From the NCBI GenBank assembly GCA_023269455.1, contig JAHFTG010000016.1, positions 1 to 17,025 of the forward strand: a stretch of DNA of 17,025 nucleotides, given 5' to 3'. Origin of the DNA: Opitutaceae bacterium (GTDB lineage: Bacteria; Verrucomicrobiota; Verrucomicrobiia; Opitutales; Opitutaceae). Positions 6,365 to 13,435 of the stretch are shown here, piece after piece. The notes below the pieces were generated by a model. The model was not told where the DNA came from and ran no database searches. It was given only the letters and a program-made list of their open reading frames with translations. The translations under genes were made by a program, and so were the position numbers. Each line of letters begins with the position of its first letter. Positions within the stretch are counted from its first letter, which is position 1.

Positions 6365-7480
6365 TCAGTTGATGATGACTTCCGCCTGGATGGCTCCGGC
6401 GCGCTTGAGTGTCTGGAAAATCGCCATCATCTCGCGGGTGGACACGCCGAGGGCGTTGAGCGCCGCTGCCAGACGGTCAATGGTGGGCGTTTCCGCGATC
6501 ACGAAGAAGCTGCCCTTGGTCTCGTTCACTGCGGTCTGCGTGCTGGGCACGACCGTGGTCTGTCCTGAGTTGTTGAAGGAGTTCGGCTGGGAAACGCCGA
6601 GGTTGGAAGTGATCGTGATGGTGAGCGCTCCGTGGCTGACCGCGACCTGAGAAATGCGAACCGTCGAGGTGGCCACGATCGTGCCCGTGCGCTCGTTGAT
6701 CACGATGCGCGCATTCGTGTCGGGCGTGACCTCGATTTGCCCGAGGTCAGCGAGAAAGGCAATTTCACGACCGGTGTATTTGGTCGGCACACGCACGTCG
6801 ATGCTGGCGGAATCACGTGCACTCGCCGCGCCCGGAAACACGGCATTGATGGCATCCACCGAGCGCGCGGCGGAGGTGAAGTCGGGATTGTGCAGCTCAA
6901 GGGCCATGAGTCCGTCGTGGACGATGTGGGCGACGATCTCGCGCTCGACAATCGCTCCGTTGCTGATGATGCCGACCGTGGGATGGTTCTTCTGGACGGT
7001 CGCACCGCCCGCCCCACCCGATCCACCAAGGAAACCGCCGGTGGCAACCGGTCCCTGAGCAACCGCATAGACATGGCCATCGGCGCCAAAAAGCGGAGTC
7101 TGCAGGAGGACGCCGCCTTGCAGGCTCTTGGCGTCGCCCAGCGAAGCGATGTTCACATCGATGCGGGAACCGGGTTTCAAGAAGGCCGCGATGTCGGCCG
7201 TGATCATCACGCCGGCGACGTTCTTACTCTTGATCTGCGTGGCATCGACCGTGACACCGTAACGCTGGAGCACGTTGGCCAGGGAGCGCAGGGTATTTTG
7301 GGCATTCGAGTCGCCGTCACCCGCGAGGCCTACGACGAGGCCGTAGCCCACCAGTTGATTGTCGCGGCTGCCCTCGACCTCGGTGATGTCTTTGATGCGG
7401 CTGGCGTGAAGCGGCGCGACGAACCACCACAGCACCGCAAAAGCGGACAACAGGGAAAAAATATTCAGACGGAGCGACAT
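6365..7480 (-). CDS. flgI: FlgI flagellar P-ring protein
   Basis: 371 residues from the chosen start, equal to the family norm. FlgI assembles in the periplasm, with FlgA help, into the P ring around the rod in the peptidoglycan. The start MSLRLNIFSLLSAFAVLWWF opens a Sec signal peptide with likely cleavage after LHA (residues 24-26); an upstream in-frame ATG (7585) would add 35 polar residues and overlap flgH, so it is rejected. Mature protein begins SRIKDITEVEGSRDNQLVGY, followed by GLVVGLAGDGD and NTLRSLANVL, all FlgI hallmarks. It ends with the conserved ...LNALGVSTREMMAIFQTLKR and AGAIQAEVIIN. It lies 10 nt after flgH. Confidence 0.97.
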   Translation of the reverse strand: MSLRLNIFSLLSAFAVLWWFVAPLHASRIKDITEVEGSRDNQLVGYGLVVGLAGDGDSNAQNTLRSLANVLQRYGVTVDATQIKSKNVAGVMITADIAAFLKPGSRIDVNIASLGDAKSLQGGVLLQTPLFGADGHVYAVAQGPVATGGFLGGSGGAGGATVQKNHPTVGIISNGAIVEREIVAHIVHDGLMALELHNPDFTSAARSVDAINAVFPGAASARDSASIDVRVPTKYTGREIAFLADLGQIEVTPDTNARIVINERTGTIVATSTVRISQVAVSHGALTITITSNLGVSQPNSFNNSGQTTVVPSTQTAVNETKGSFFVIAETPTIDRLAAALNALGVSTREMMAIFQTLKRAGAIQAEVIIN

Positions 7481-7490
7481 GAGATTAGAC

Positions 7491-8096
7491 TCAGTAGGGG
7501 CGGATTTTTTCGTAGAGTTTGGTGAGCCAGCCTTTTTTGGCGGCGTCGGTGATGCTGCCCTCGCTGATGAACTCGACGCGGGCATCCGCGATGTTGCTGG
7601 AGGCGACGACGTTCGCGCTGCTCACGTCGTCGGGGCGGACGATCCCGTGGAGAACGATGTGCTGAGTTTCGCCGGCAAAGGTGAGACGGCGCACGCCTTC
7701 GATGACGAGATTGCCGTTGGGCAGCACGTCGGTGACCAGCACGGCGGCAGTCGCGCTGATCGTCTGCGAATTGGCGATATCGCCCCCGCCCGAAAACGAA
7801 TTGGTCCCGCTGCCTTTGACTGCGGGCATCACGCCATTTTTCGCGACGAGCCCGGGAAACAAGAAAGTGCTGAGGGATGCATCCACCGCGGTGGTCGTAT
7901 CGGTCTTGGTGCGTTGCGACGCCGTGGTGTTGGCGGACTCCTGCACGGAGATGGTCAGGATGTCGCCGATCTGGGACGCCTTATGGTCGGCCACGAGGGA
8001 ATGCTCCGAGCTGCCGGGAGCAGTCCAGAGGCTGTCGGCGTGAAGCGCAGGAACGGCAGCCAGCGTTGCGATAAAAAAATAGCCGTGGGTTTTCAT
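7491..8096 (-). CDS. flgH: FlgH flagellar L-ring protein, no lipobox
   Basis: 201 residues, slightly shorter than the usual 220-230. FlgH forms the L ring in the outer membrane. The family core SQIGDILTISVQESANTTAS (41-60) and LPNGNLVIEGVRRLTFAGE (125-143) are clear, followed by LHGIVRPDDVSSANVVASS and IADARVEFISEGSI. The N-terminus MKTHGYFFIATLAAVPALHA is a signal peptide with a signal-peptidase-I type site (LHA before DSLW). There is no cysteine anywhere in the protein, so the lipid anchor normally attached to the first mature Cys of FlgH is missing. It lies 6 nt after flgA and 10 nt before flgI, with no Shine-Dalgarno. Confidence 0.95.
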   Translation of the reverse strand: MKTHGYFFIATLAAVPALHADSLWTAPGSSEHSLVADHKASQIGDILTISVQESANTTASQRTKTDTTTAVDASLSTFLFPGLVAKNGVMPAVKGSGTNSFSGGGDIANSQTISATAAVLVTDVLPNGNLVIEGVRRLTFAGETQHIVLHGIVRPDDVSSANVVASSNIADARVEFISEGSITDAAKKGWLTKLYEKIRPY

Positions 8097-8102
8097 AATT
8101 TT

Positions 8103-8840
8103 TCAGAAGGTTACCTGCACGCGGTTGTCGGCGATGACCTGGCCGGTGAATTCGCGTTTGGACTCAATGTTTCGGACCCGCACGGTGTCGCCCTTCCCGC
8201 CATCCTGCATGGCCAAGGCCTGCATGGTTATCTGCAGAGCGCCATCAACGGCGGTGACTTCGATCAACTGGCCGCGATGGACCAGCGAGCGTTTCACAAC
8301 ATCGCGCCACGTCAGTGCACGTCCGGCAGGCACGGGTTGAGTATAGACGAAATCCTGGCCGAGCACGGATGTCGGCAGCGCATCGCGTTCGCGCAAGGCA
8401 TCCGCACGCCGGGTGGAAAGAGTATCGAGGGACACGGCGGCGGCCCGCTCCAAGGGAAGCTTCGCCACCAAAATATCGCGCCAAAGCCGGGCTTGAAGGG
8501 CGAGCGTATCCTCACGGAGCTCGGTTGTCCCTTGCATGTAACGCACGCGCACAAGCATGGCGGAGGCGGGAGCCGGCGCATACTCCATGACCGAAACTGT
8601 CACATCTTGGGCAGCCTTTCCCTCAACACCCGAAACCGGAGAAACCCAGGGGCGCGTCAGATCAAGCTCCAACTCGTCGCTCACGGAATAATGCGCGGCG
8701 AGATCGCGCGTGAGCGCAGAGAGCAGCGCGGCGCGGTCGAAAACGGCGGGGACCGGCGCGTCTTCCGCGCGCAACGCAGGCAACACGCCCAAGCCGACGA
8801 CCAGAAAAAAAGAAACCGATAAAAGGGATGAAAGTTTCAT
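8103..8840 (-). CDS. flgA: FlgA P-ring assembly chaperone
   Basis: 245 residues, near the usual 220-240. FlgA is a periplasmic chaperone that promotes polymerisation of FlgI into the P ring. A Sec signal peptide spans about 1-25 (cleavage after LRA). The SAF-like/FlgA C-terminal domain is visible from about residue 140 (LDTLSTRRADALRERDALPT), with PAGRALTWRDVVKRSLVHRG, the beta-clip motif 'rrGq.V.v....g.l.i...a.A...G..Gd.vrVrN..S.r...g.V' represented by QALAMQDGGKGDTVRVRNIE and ending VIADNRVQVTF. It lies immediately before the two ring genes and 11 nt after flgG, which fits its job. Confidence 0.93.
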   Translation of the reverse strand: MKLSSLLSVSFFLVVGLGVLPALRAEDAPVPAVFDRAALLSALTRDLAAHYSVSDELELDLTRPWVSPVSGVEGKAAQDVTVSVMEYAPAPASAMLVRVRYMQGTTELREDTLALQARLWRDILVAKLPLERAAAVSLDTLSTRRADALRERDALPTSVLGQDFVYTQPVPAGRALTWRDVVKRSLVHRGQLIEVTAVDGALQITMQALAMQDGGKGDTVRVRNIESKREFTGQVIADNRVQVTF

Positions 8841-8851
8841 GACGCGAATGA

Positions 8852-9634
8852 TCAGCGTTTCATCTGGGCGACGCTTTGGAGCATTTCATCGGAGGTCTGC
8901 ACGGCCTTGCTGTTGATCTCGTAGGCGCGTTGGGCGACGATGAGATTAACCATCTCCTCCACGATGTTGACGTTGGACGTCTCGATGTAGCCCTGCACCA
9001 CGGAGCCGAAGCCCTGCTCGGTGGGATTTCCTGTTTCGGCGGTGCCGCTGGCCGCGGTCTCCGCGTAAAGGTTGCCACCCAGACTGCCGAGTCCGGAGGG
9101 ATTGGCAAAGCGGGACATCGTCAGACGGAAGGTCTGGCTGCCGCTGGGAGTCTGGTAGGTTACCTGTCCGTTTTCCGCGATGCTGATGTTGGTTGTGCCG
9201 GCGGGCACGGGCTGGAAACCGCTCAGGACGGGCATGCCATCGTTGGTCGTGACCTGGCCGGTGGAAGAAAGCTTGAAGGAACCGTCGCGCGTGTAGGCGA
9301 GCGTGCCATCGGGTTTTTGCACCTCGAAGAAGCCGTCACCCTGGATCGCGATGTCGAGCTGGCCGCCGGTATTCGTGAGCTGCCCTTGGGTGAAAACCTT
9401 GGATGTGGCGGCCACGCGCGAACCGTTGCCCATCTCGATGCCGGTTGGCACGAGATTGCCGCCGCCGGAGTCGCTGCCCGCGCCGCGCGGCTTTTGATAC
9501 AGCAGATCCTGGAACTCGATCTTGCTGCGCTTGAAACCGGGGGTGTTCACGTTCGCCAGATTATTGGAGATCGTGTTGAGGTTCATCTGCTGAGCTTCCA
9601 TGCCGGTGGCGGCGGAGTAGAGGGAAAGATTCAT
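8852..9634 (-). CDS. flgG: FlgG distal rod protein
   Basis: 260 residues, identical to the canonical length. FlgG builds the distal rod that crosses the peptidoglycan and outer membrane. N-terminal axial motif: NLSLYSAATGMEAQQMNLNT, then ISNNLANVNTPGFKRSKIEF. A FlgG-type segment follows (QDLLYQKPRGAGSDSGGG, about 43-60), then GDGFFEVQKPDGTLAYTRDG (104-123). The C-terminus has VVQGYIETSNVNIVEEMVNL, IVAQRAYEINSKAVQTSDEM and a final QSVAQMKR. It is distinguished from FlgF by the ANVNTPGFKR signature and the distal-rod insertion. It follows flgF by 59 nt; that gap carries no promoter or Shine-Dalgarno I can support. Confidence 0.97.
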   Translation of the reverse strand: MNLSLYSAATGMEAQQMNLNTISNNLANVNTPGFKRSKIEFQDLLYQKPRGAGSDSGGGNLVPTGIEMGNGSRVAATSKVFTQGQLTNTGGQLDIAIQGDGFFEVQKPDGTLAYTRDGSFKLSSTGQVTTNDGMPVLSGFQPVPAGTTNISIAENGQVTYQTPSGSQTFRLTMSRFANPSGLGSLGGNLYAETAASGTAETGNPTEQGFGSVVQGYIETSNVNIVEEMVNLIVAQRAYEINSKAVQTSDEMLQSVAQMKR

Positions 9635-9693
9635 GACGGGAGGTGGCTAGGTGGATTTTAAAAAGGACGCGCGGCGTTGGGGGTGATTTTGGG

Positions 9694-10443
9694 TCAGCCC
9701 AAGGCATCAAGGGTTTTTTGCATGGTCTGATCACGGCTTTGGATGAGCTTCTGGTTCGCCTCGTAGGCGCGGGCGATGTTCACCAGATCGACCATCTCGT
9801 GCATGGGCGTGACGTTGCTCGACTCGATGTTGCCCTGGAGCACGACCGGCTTGACCACTGGAATGGGATCGACGCCGTCCGGCGCGCCGTAAACTCCGCC
9901 GGAAGTCGGTCGAAGCACTTTAAGATCGGGAAATTTCACGACGCTCAAACGGCCCAGCGGACTTGCTCCCTGGGTGATGAGTCCCTCCTCGCTGATGGTG
10001 ATCTTGCCGCCTTGGGGCAGCATCTGGATGGGACGCCCTCCATCGCCAAGAATTTCCTGATCCTGCGCGGTCACCAAGGTGCGGTCCGGCCTAACATGCA
10101 ACGAACCGCCGCGCGTATAGCCACGAGAGCCATCGGCGGTTTTCACCTCGAAAAACCCTTCGCTGTTCAACGCGACGTCGAGGTCGCGACCCGTGGGCTC
10201 GGCCTCGCCGGTCTTAAAGCTGATTCCATACGAAACCTTCGGAAAATACATCGGCGTGCCCTCCCCCTGCCCGATCTTCTGGCCGGAATTCGTCTGAACC
10301 TCGCCGGCTTCGACGGATGAAAAACTCACCGTGCGCTTCTTGAAGCCCGTCACCTGACTCGAGGTGATGTTCTGCGTGACCGCATCCTGCCAGCGCTCCA
10401 GCGAGGAGAGGGCGGCGGCGCTTTGATAGAGTCCGATGTTCAT
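9694..10443 (-). CDS. flgF: FlgF proximal rod protein
   Basis: 249 residues from the start MNIGLYQSAAALSSLERWQD; an upstream in-frame ATG at 10476 would add 11 unrelated residues, and GGGAG is placed 4-8 nt before the chosen ATG. FlgF forms part of the proximal rod. Axial motifs: QDAVTQNITSSQVTGFKKRT (19-38), LDVALNSEGFFEVKTADGSR with YTRGGSLHVRPDRTL after it, and the C-terminal ESSNVTPMHEMVDLVNIARA followed by YEANQKLIQSRDQTM. The family resemblance to FlgG is strong, and assignment to FlgF rests on position before flgG and on the less canonical N-terminal 'QN(I)..S..TGFKK' motif. Confidence 0.92.
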   Translation of the reverse strand: MNIGLYQSAAALSSLERWQDAVTQNITSSQVTGFKKRTVSFSSVEAGEVQTNSGQKIGQGEGTPMYFPKVSYGISFKTGEAEPTGRDLDVALNSEGFFEVKTADGSRGYTRGGSLHVRPDRTLVTAQDQEILGDGGRPIQMLPQGGKITISEEGLITQGASPLGRLSVVKFPDLKVLRPTSGGVYGAPDGVDPIPVVKPVVLQGNIESSNVTPMHEMVDLVNIARAYEANQKLIQSRDQTMQKTLDALG

Positions 10444-10479
10444 GAGGCTCCCATCACTAAGCACCGACAATGCCAAATT

Positions 10480-10507
10480 CTTATATCATTGTATTACAAT
10501 GTTTTAA
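10480..10507 (-). promoter_or_regulatory. Candidate promoter of flgF with an embedded palindrome
   Basis: On the minus strand TTAAAA (10507-10502) and TATAAG (10485-10480) are separated by 16 bp and lie 37 nt upstream of the flgF start. The -10 matches the sigma-70 consensus at 5 of 6 positions; the -35 is weak. An alternative pair is TTTTTG (10516-10511) and TACAAT (10493-10488), 17 bp apart. The spacer of the first pair is occupied by the 15-bp palindrome listed separately, a classic arrangement for repression. Confidence 0.4.
10487..10501. promoter_or_regulatory. 15-bp perfect palindrome CATTGTATTACAATG upstream of flgF
   Basis: Seven-base arms CATTGTA and TACAATG around a single central base, inside an AT-rich stretch that contrasts with the GC-rich genes. 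The size and symmetry fit a dimeric helix-turn-helix regulator site. No regulator gene is in the window to pair with it. Confidence 0.5.
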
Positions 10508-10619
10508 AAACAAAAAGCCTTTTATGGAAACTTTTGCCGCATCGTCCTCAGAAGAATTTTCCTACCTCGGCCATACACCGAATCACAAGGCGGCGAAACC
10601 ACACGCTCACAAGCCGTCT

Positions 10620-10862
10620 TCAACTTCCCACCGGATAGAGGCAGTCCACCTCGATGCGCTCCCCGCAGGTGCAGGTGATGATCAAGCGCGTCACTTTATC
10701 GCCCTGTTTGATGCACTCGACCGTAGGGGCAACCGAGGCGTTGGCATGACCGGGGTGGTGTCCTTGGTTTTTTGCCAGGCCGGCCAAGCCGCCAGAAACG
10801 GATGCAACCGCGCTCAGCAAGGGTTGATCATGTTGGGAACGGCCGGCGAGAAATGATTTCAT
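10620..10862 (-). CDS. Small four-cysteine protein coupled to motB
   Basis: 80 residues from MKSFLAGRSQHDQPLLSAVA; the ATG overlaps the motB TGA as ATGA, which fixes the start and shows translational coupling. The N-terminal half is low-complexity (Ala/Gly/Ser/His) with no clear membrane helix. The C-terminal third is compact: VECIKQGDKVTRLIITCTCG followed by ERIEVDCLYPVGS, with cysteines at 50, 64, 66 and 74. The C-x13-C-x-C-x7-C spacing and beta-strand-like alternation suggest a small metal-binding or structural Cys cluster. I recall similar CxCGxxIxxxC small proteins near motility genes in related genomes, but cannot name a characterised family. The function is unknown; context suggests stator or basal-body accessory work. 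Confidence 0.75.
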   Translation of the reverse strand: MKSFLAGRSQHDQPLLSAVASVSGGLAGLAKNQGHHPGHANASVAPTVECIKQGDKVTRLIITCTCGERIEVDCLYPVGS

Positions 10863-11653
10863 GGTGTGGTCGGAGATGTTGGTTTTGAAGCGCCGCGTGC
10901 GCCGAGCGAAAGACTGAGAGTGATGCGTTGATTGCTTTCTGAATCTGCAGCCTCCATCGGCACGGGTCGGGTGTCGGCAAAGCCCGTCACTCGCTCGATG
11001 AGGGCTGGATCCACGGCGTAATGGGTGAGCGCCCGGCGGGCCGCGTTCGCCCGGTCGGCGGAAAGTTCCCAAGCGGTGTAATCCGGCCGGAGGGCCTGCA
11101 TGCCCTTGCGGGTATGCCCCTCAATCACGACATGGAAATTATTGCGATCCACGAGCCAAGACATGCTCTGCATCACAAAATCACCCCACTCGGTAAACTC
11201 GGTCGAGTTGTTCTTGAAGAGCGATTTTCTTGCGCGATCAAAAAGCGTGATGCGCAGCCCGTCGCTGGTGACCTGAATGTCGATAGGCTTGTCCTGCAAA
11301 TCCTCTTCCAAGTGAAGCAGACGGTAAAAATCCTTCGCCAGAGAATTCAGAAATTGAAGGTCGATCTCCTTGGCATCCGTGTGCGGTTTTCCGTTCGTGC
11401 TTTTCGAGCTTTGGCTGCTGTCGGAAGAGCTTCTGGAACTAAGTTTGTTCGAATCCTTGTCCATGATACCCGACGACGCCTTGAGCGGGGAATTAAACGG
11501 TTGCTGGAAATAGCGAGAGGTCGCGATGAGGATTTCCTTATCCTGGGACGTGATCCAAAGGACCATGAAGAGCGCCATCATCGCGGTGACGAAATCCGCG
11601 TAGGCCACTTTCCAGGCGCCTCCGTGGTGGGCTGCTGCTTTTTTTCGGGCCAT
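10859..11653 (-). CDS. motB: MotB stator protein, peptidoglycan anchor
   Basis: 264 residues. MotB pairs with MotA (5:2) as the proton-conducting stator. A short basic N-terminus (MARKKAAAHHGG) is followed by the single membrane helix YADFVTAMMALFMVLWITSQ with the proton-binding Asp at residue 20. A Ser/Lys-rich linker (about 60-95) leads to an OmpA/Pal-like domain with VVIEGHT (175-181) and WELSADRANAARR (195-207). The position after GHT, an Asp in most MotB and OmpA proteins, is Arg182 here; the partner Arg201 is kept. Asp20 with no cysteine favours proton coupling, but ion use is inferred. It lies 10 nt after motA. Confidence 0.95.
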   Translation of the reverse strand: MARKKAAAHHGGAWKVAYADFVTAMMALFMVLWITSQDKEILIATSRYFQQPFNSPLKASSGIMDKDSNKLSSRSSSDSSQSSKSTNGKPHTDAKEIDLQFLNSLAKDFYRLLHLEEDLQDKPIDIQVTSDGLRITLFDRARKSLFKNNSTEFTEWGDFVMQSMSWLVDRNNFHVVIEGHTRKGMQALRPDYTAWELSADRANAARRALTHYAVDPALIERVTGFADTRPVPMEAADSESNQRITLSLSLGARGASKPTSPTTP

Positions 11654-11663
11654 GCGGGGTCGC

Positions 11664-12530
11664 TTATTTGGAAGGCGAAGGCATGGCCTTCAGCGCGTTT
11701 TCAAGCTCGTCGGCGCCAGGCTGGACGCTCCCGTTCAAGCTGCGGCGGGCAACTTCCACCGCCGTGAGCGGCGCCAGACCCTTGGCAAATCCACCCACGG
11801 CGCAAAGGATGCAGCGCAGATACTCCTGATCAGAGGCGTTGTTGAACTTAATGCGATTGGCCAGCGGGTTGATGAATCCATAGGCGGCGAAAATGCCCAG
11901 CAATGTGCCGGTCAGCGCGGCGGCGACGCGCTCGCCCACCACCTCGGGACCGTCCGCGATTCCGGCCATGGTGTTGATAATGCCCAGCACGGCGGCGACG
12001 ATGCCGATGCCCGGTAGCGAATCTCCCACGAGCTGCAGCAGATGCACCGGATGGTCGTTCTCCTCGGCCTTGGCATCGAGCTCGGCGGACATGAGATCCT
12101 CGAGCTGGTCGGGCTTTATTTTCCCGTCGATCACGGGCTTTATGCCATTCAAGAGAAACTCCATACGGATCTTGTTGGATGTAAATTTCGGATACCTTTT
12201 AAAAATGCCGCTTTGGCCCGGGCTCATCACGTGCTCCTCGAGCGCGATCAGGCCGTTGCGCCGACCCACCATAAAAATCTCGTAGAGCATTTTCAAAAGA
12301 TCGAAATAATCATCCTTGGAAGCGCCCTTTCCAAACGCCGCCTCCTTCGTCTTATGGATGATCTCTTTGATCACGTGGCCGGGACTCGCGATGAGAAGAA
12401 CGCCCAGCGCCACCCCGAAGATCACGACAAACTCCGACACATGCAGCAGCACGAGCGGGTTGCCGCCGGCAAGCATGAAACCGCCAAGAGTCGCGGCCAT
12501 GACAATGAAGGCTCCTACTAAAATCAGCAT
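11664..12530 (-). CDS. motA: MotA stator protein
   Basis: 288 residues, within the family range (E. coli 295). MotA forms the pentameric ring around MotB and contacts FliG through its cytoplasmic loop. Helices are at about 2-20 and 29-50, and at about 168-190 and 203-222. The functional residues fall at the same numbers as in E. coli: R90 and E98 in the loop (GRRNGLIALEEH), P173 in GDSLPGIGIV and P222 in YGFINPLAN. Start MLILVGAFIVMAATLGGFML is the only reasonable one. It follows fliA by 86 nt, a gap with a sigma-28-like promoter; motB follows after 10 nt. Confidence 0.97.
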   Translation of the reverse strand: MLILVGAFIVMAATLGGFMLAGGNPLVLLHVSEFVVIFGVALGVLLIASPGHVIKEIIHKTKEAAFGKGASKDDYFDLLKMLYEIFMVGRRNGLIALEEHVMSPGQSGIFKRYPKFTSNKIRMEFLLNGIKPVIDGKIKPDQLEDLMSAELDAKAEENDHPVHLLQLVGDSLPGIGIVAAVLGIINTMAGIADGPEVVGERVAAALTGTLLGIFAAYGFINPLANRIKFNNASDQEYLRCILCAVGGFAKGLAPLTAVEVARRSLNGSVQPGADELENALKAMPSPSK

Positions 12531-12543
12531 AAGGTTAAGCCTG

Positions 12544-12571
12544 CTAACGGCGCATTACACCGCGCACTTTA
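12544..12571 (-). promoter_or_regulatory. Sigma-28 (FliA)-like promoter of motA
   Basis: Minus strand TAAAGTGC (12571-12564), a 12-bp spacer, then GCCGTTAG (12551-12544). The FliA consensus is TAAAGTTT-N11-GCCGATAA, so both elements match at 6 of 8 positions and the spacer is one longer. It lies directly downstream of fliA itself, and motAB is a classical sigma-28 target. The -10 element ends 13 nt before the motA ATG, so transcription would start only a few nucleotides from the start codon. Confidence 0.55.
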
Positions 12572-12616
12572 GCCCTTAAAACCGGCTGCTCTGCCCGATG
12601 CGCGGAAGCACTCGCC

Positions 12617-13411
12617 TCAACGATCACGCTCGCGCTGGATGCAAGCCCGCAGGCTGAGCACCGTTTGCGAATGAATCTGGCAGATGCGCGATTCCGTGAG
12701 GCCGAAAACGACGGCGATTTCCGCCAACCGCATGTTTTCGTGATAATACATCGCCAGAATTTTCCTAGGAATCTCCGGTAGGGTCTCGATGCGCCTCGCC
12801 ACCAGCTGCATGAGCTCTTCCTGCTCCATGCGTTCGCGCACGGGAACCTCCGAAGTGTCGGCGATCATCTCATGCAGCGACGCTCCGGACCCGGACTCGC
12901 CGTCGGAGGTCTGGTCGATGGCAATGAAGCACACCGGCTTCGCCTCTTCCATCCACTTGGCATAATCTTTCACCGAAAGTCCGAGGTTGTTGCGCACTTC
13001 CTCCTCGGTGGCGGGGCGCCCGAGCTTTTGCTCCATCTCGTTGATCGCCTCTTTTATTTTTTTCGCCTTGGCCCGGGCCCGGCGCGGACACCAGTCGAGG
13101 CGGCGGAGTTCGTCCAGCACCGCCCCGCGGATGCGCATCGAGGCATAACCGGCAAAGGTGGAATTCTGCTCGGGGTCGTATTTGCGCACCGCCGCCATCA
13201 AGCCGGTCGCACCCACGCTGTAGAGATCGTCCGCGTCCACATGGGCGGGAAGGTTCAGCTTGATGCGGTCAACCACGTTGCGCACGAGCGGAAGGTAGCG
13301 CTCGATAAGCTCCTTCTCGTCGAACGGGCCGCTCGTGCCCTGGTAGGCTCTCCATACGTTTGCGGGATTGGGGACTTGGTCCAAGGCGACGGCAGATTCG
13401 GCGGATTTCAT
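12617..13411 (-). CDS. fliA: Flagellar sigma-28 factor (FliA/WhiG type)
   Basis: 264 residues, close to the family (239-260). FliA directs RNA polymerase to late flagellar promoters. Region 2 (about 33-105): LIERYLPLVRNVVDRIKLNL, DADDLYSVGATGLMAAVRKY, then STFAGYASMRIRGAVLDELR and RLDWCPRRAR, the standard FliA '..R.DW.PR..R' end. Region 3 spans about 112-170. Region 4 at about 203-258 has LPEIPRKILAMYYHENMRLA and the helix-turn-helix EIAVVFGLTESRICQIHSQT. It follows the 81-aa gene by 36 nt in a leader without a Shine-Dalgarno. No anti-sigma factor gene (flgM) is next to it or elsewhere in the window. Confidence 0.97.
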   Translation of the reverse strand: MKSAESAVALDQVPNPANVWRAYQGTSGPFDEKELIERYLPLVRNVVDRIKLNLPAHVDADDLYSVGATGLMAAVRKYDPEQNSTFAGYASMRIRGAVLDELRRLDWCPRRARAKAKKIKEAINEMEQKLGRPATEEEVRNNLGLSVKDYAKWMEEAKPVCFIAIDQTSDGESGSGASLHEMIADTSEVPVRERMEQEELMQLVARRIETLPEIPRKILAMYYHENMRLAEIAVVFGLTESRICQIHSQTVLSLRACIQRERDR

Positions 13412-13415
13412 AAAG

Positions 13416-13435
13416 ACGGAGATAAACGGAGCTAA
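13416..13435. repeat. Tandem 10-bp repeat in the fliA leader
   Basis: ACGGAGATAA (13416-13425) is followed directly by ACGGAGCTAA (13426-13435), with one mismatch, on the plus strand. In the fliA mRNA this reads as repeated pyrimidine-rich TTAGCTCCGT and TTATCTCCGT just before the AUG. It replaces the place where a Shine-Dalgarno would be. Confidence 0.5.

Noticed and set aside
7479..8822. 447-codon open frame on the plus strand, antisense to flgH and flgA
   Set aside because: It spans two well-supported minus-strand genes and their junction; long antisense frames are expected from GC-rich third positions. Translation looks like a shadow (His/Gly/Arg/Asp-rich).
10470..10856. 128-codon plus-strand frame opposite the small cysteine protein
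   Set aside because: The minus-strand gene has ATGA coupling with motB and a compact cysteine motif; the plus-strand frame has none and begins in the flgF upstream region.
10863..11072. N-terminal extension of the 80-residue protein to 150 residues
   Set aside because: The extra 70 residues overlap motB out of frame and are Arg/Pro/His-rich shadow sequence; the ATG at 10862 overlapping the motB stop is the sensible start.
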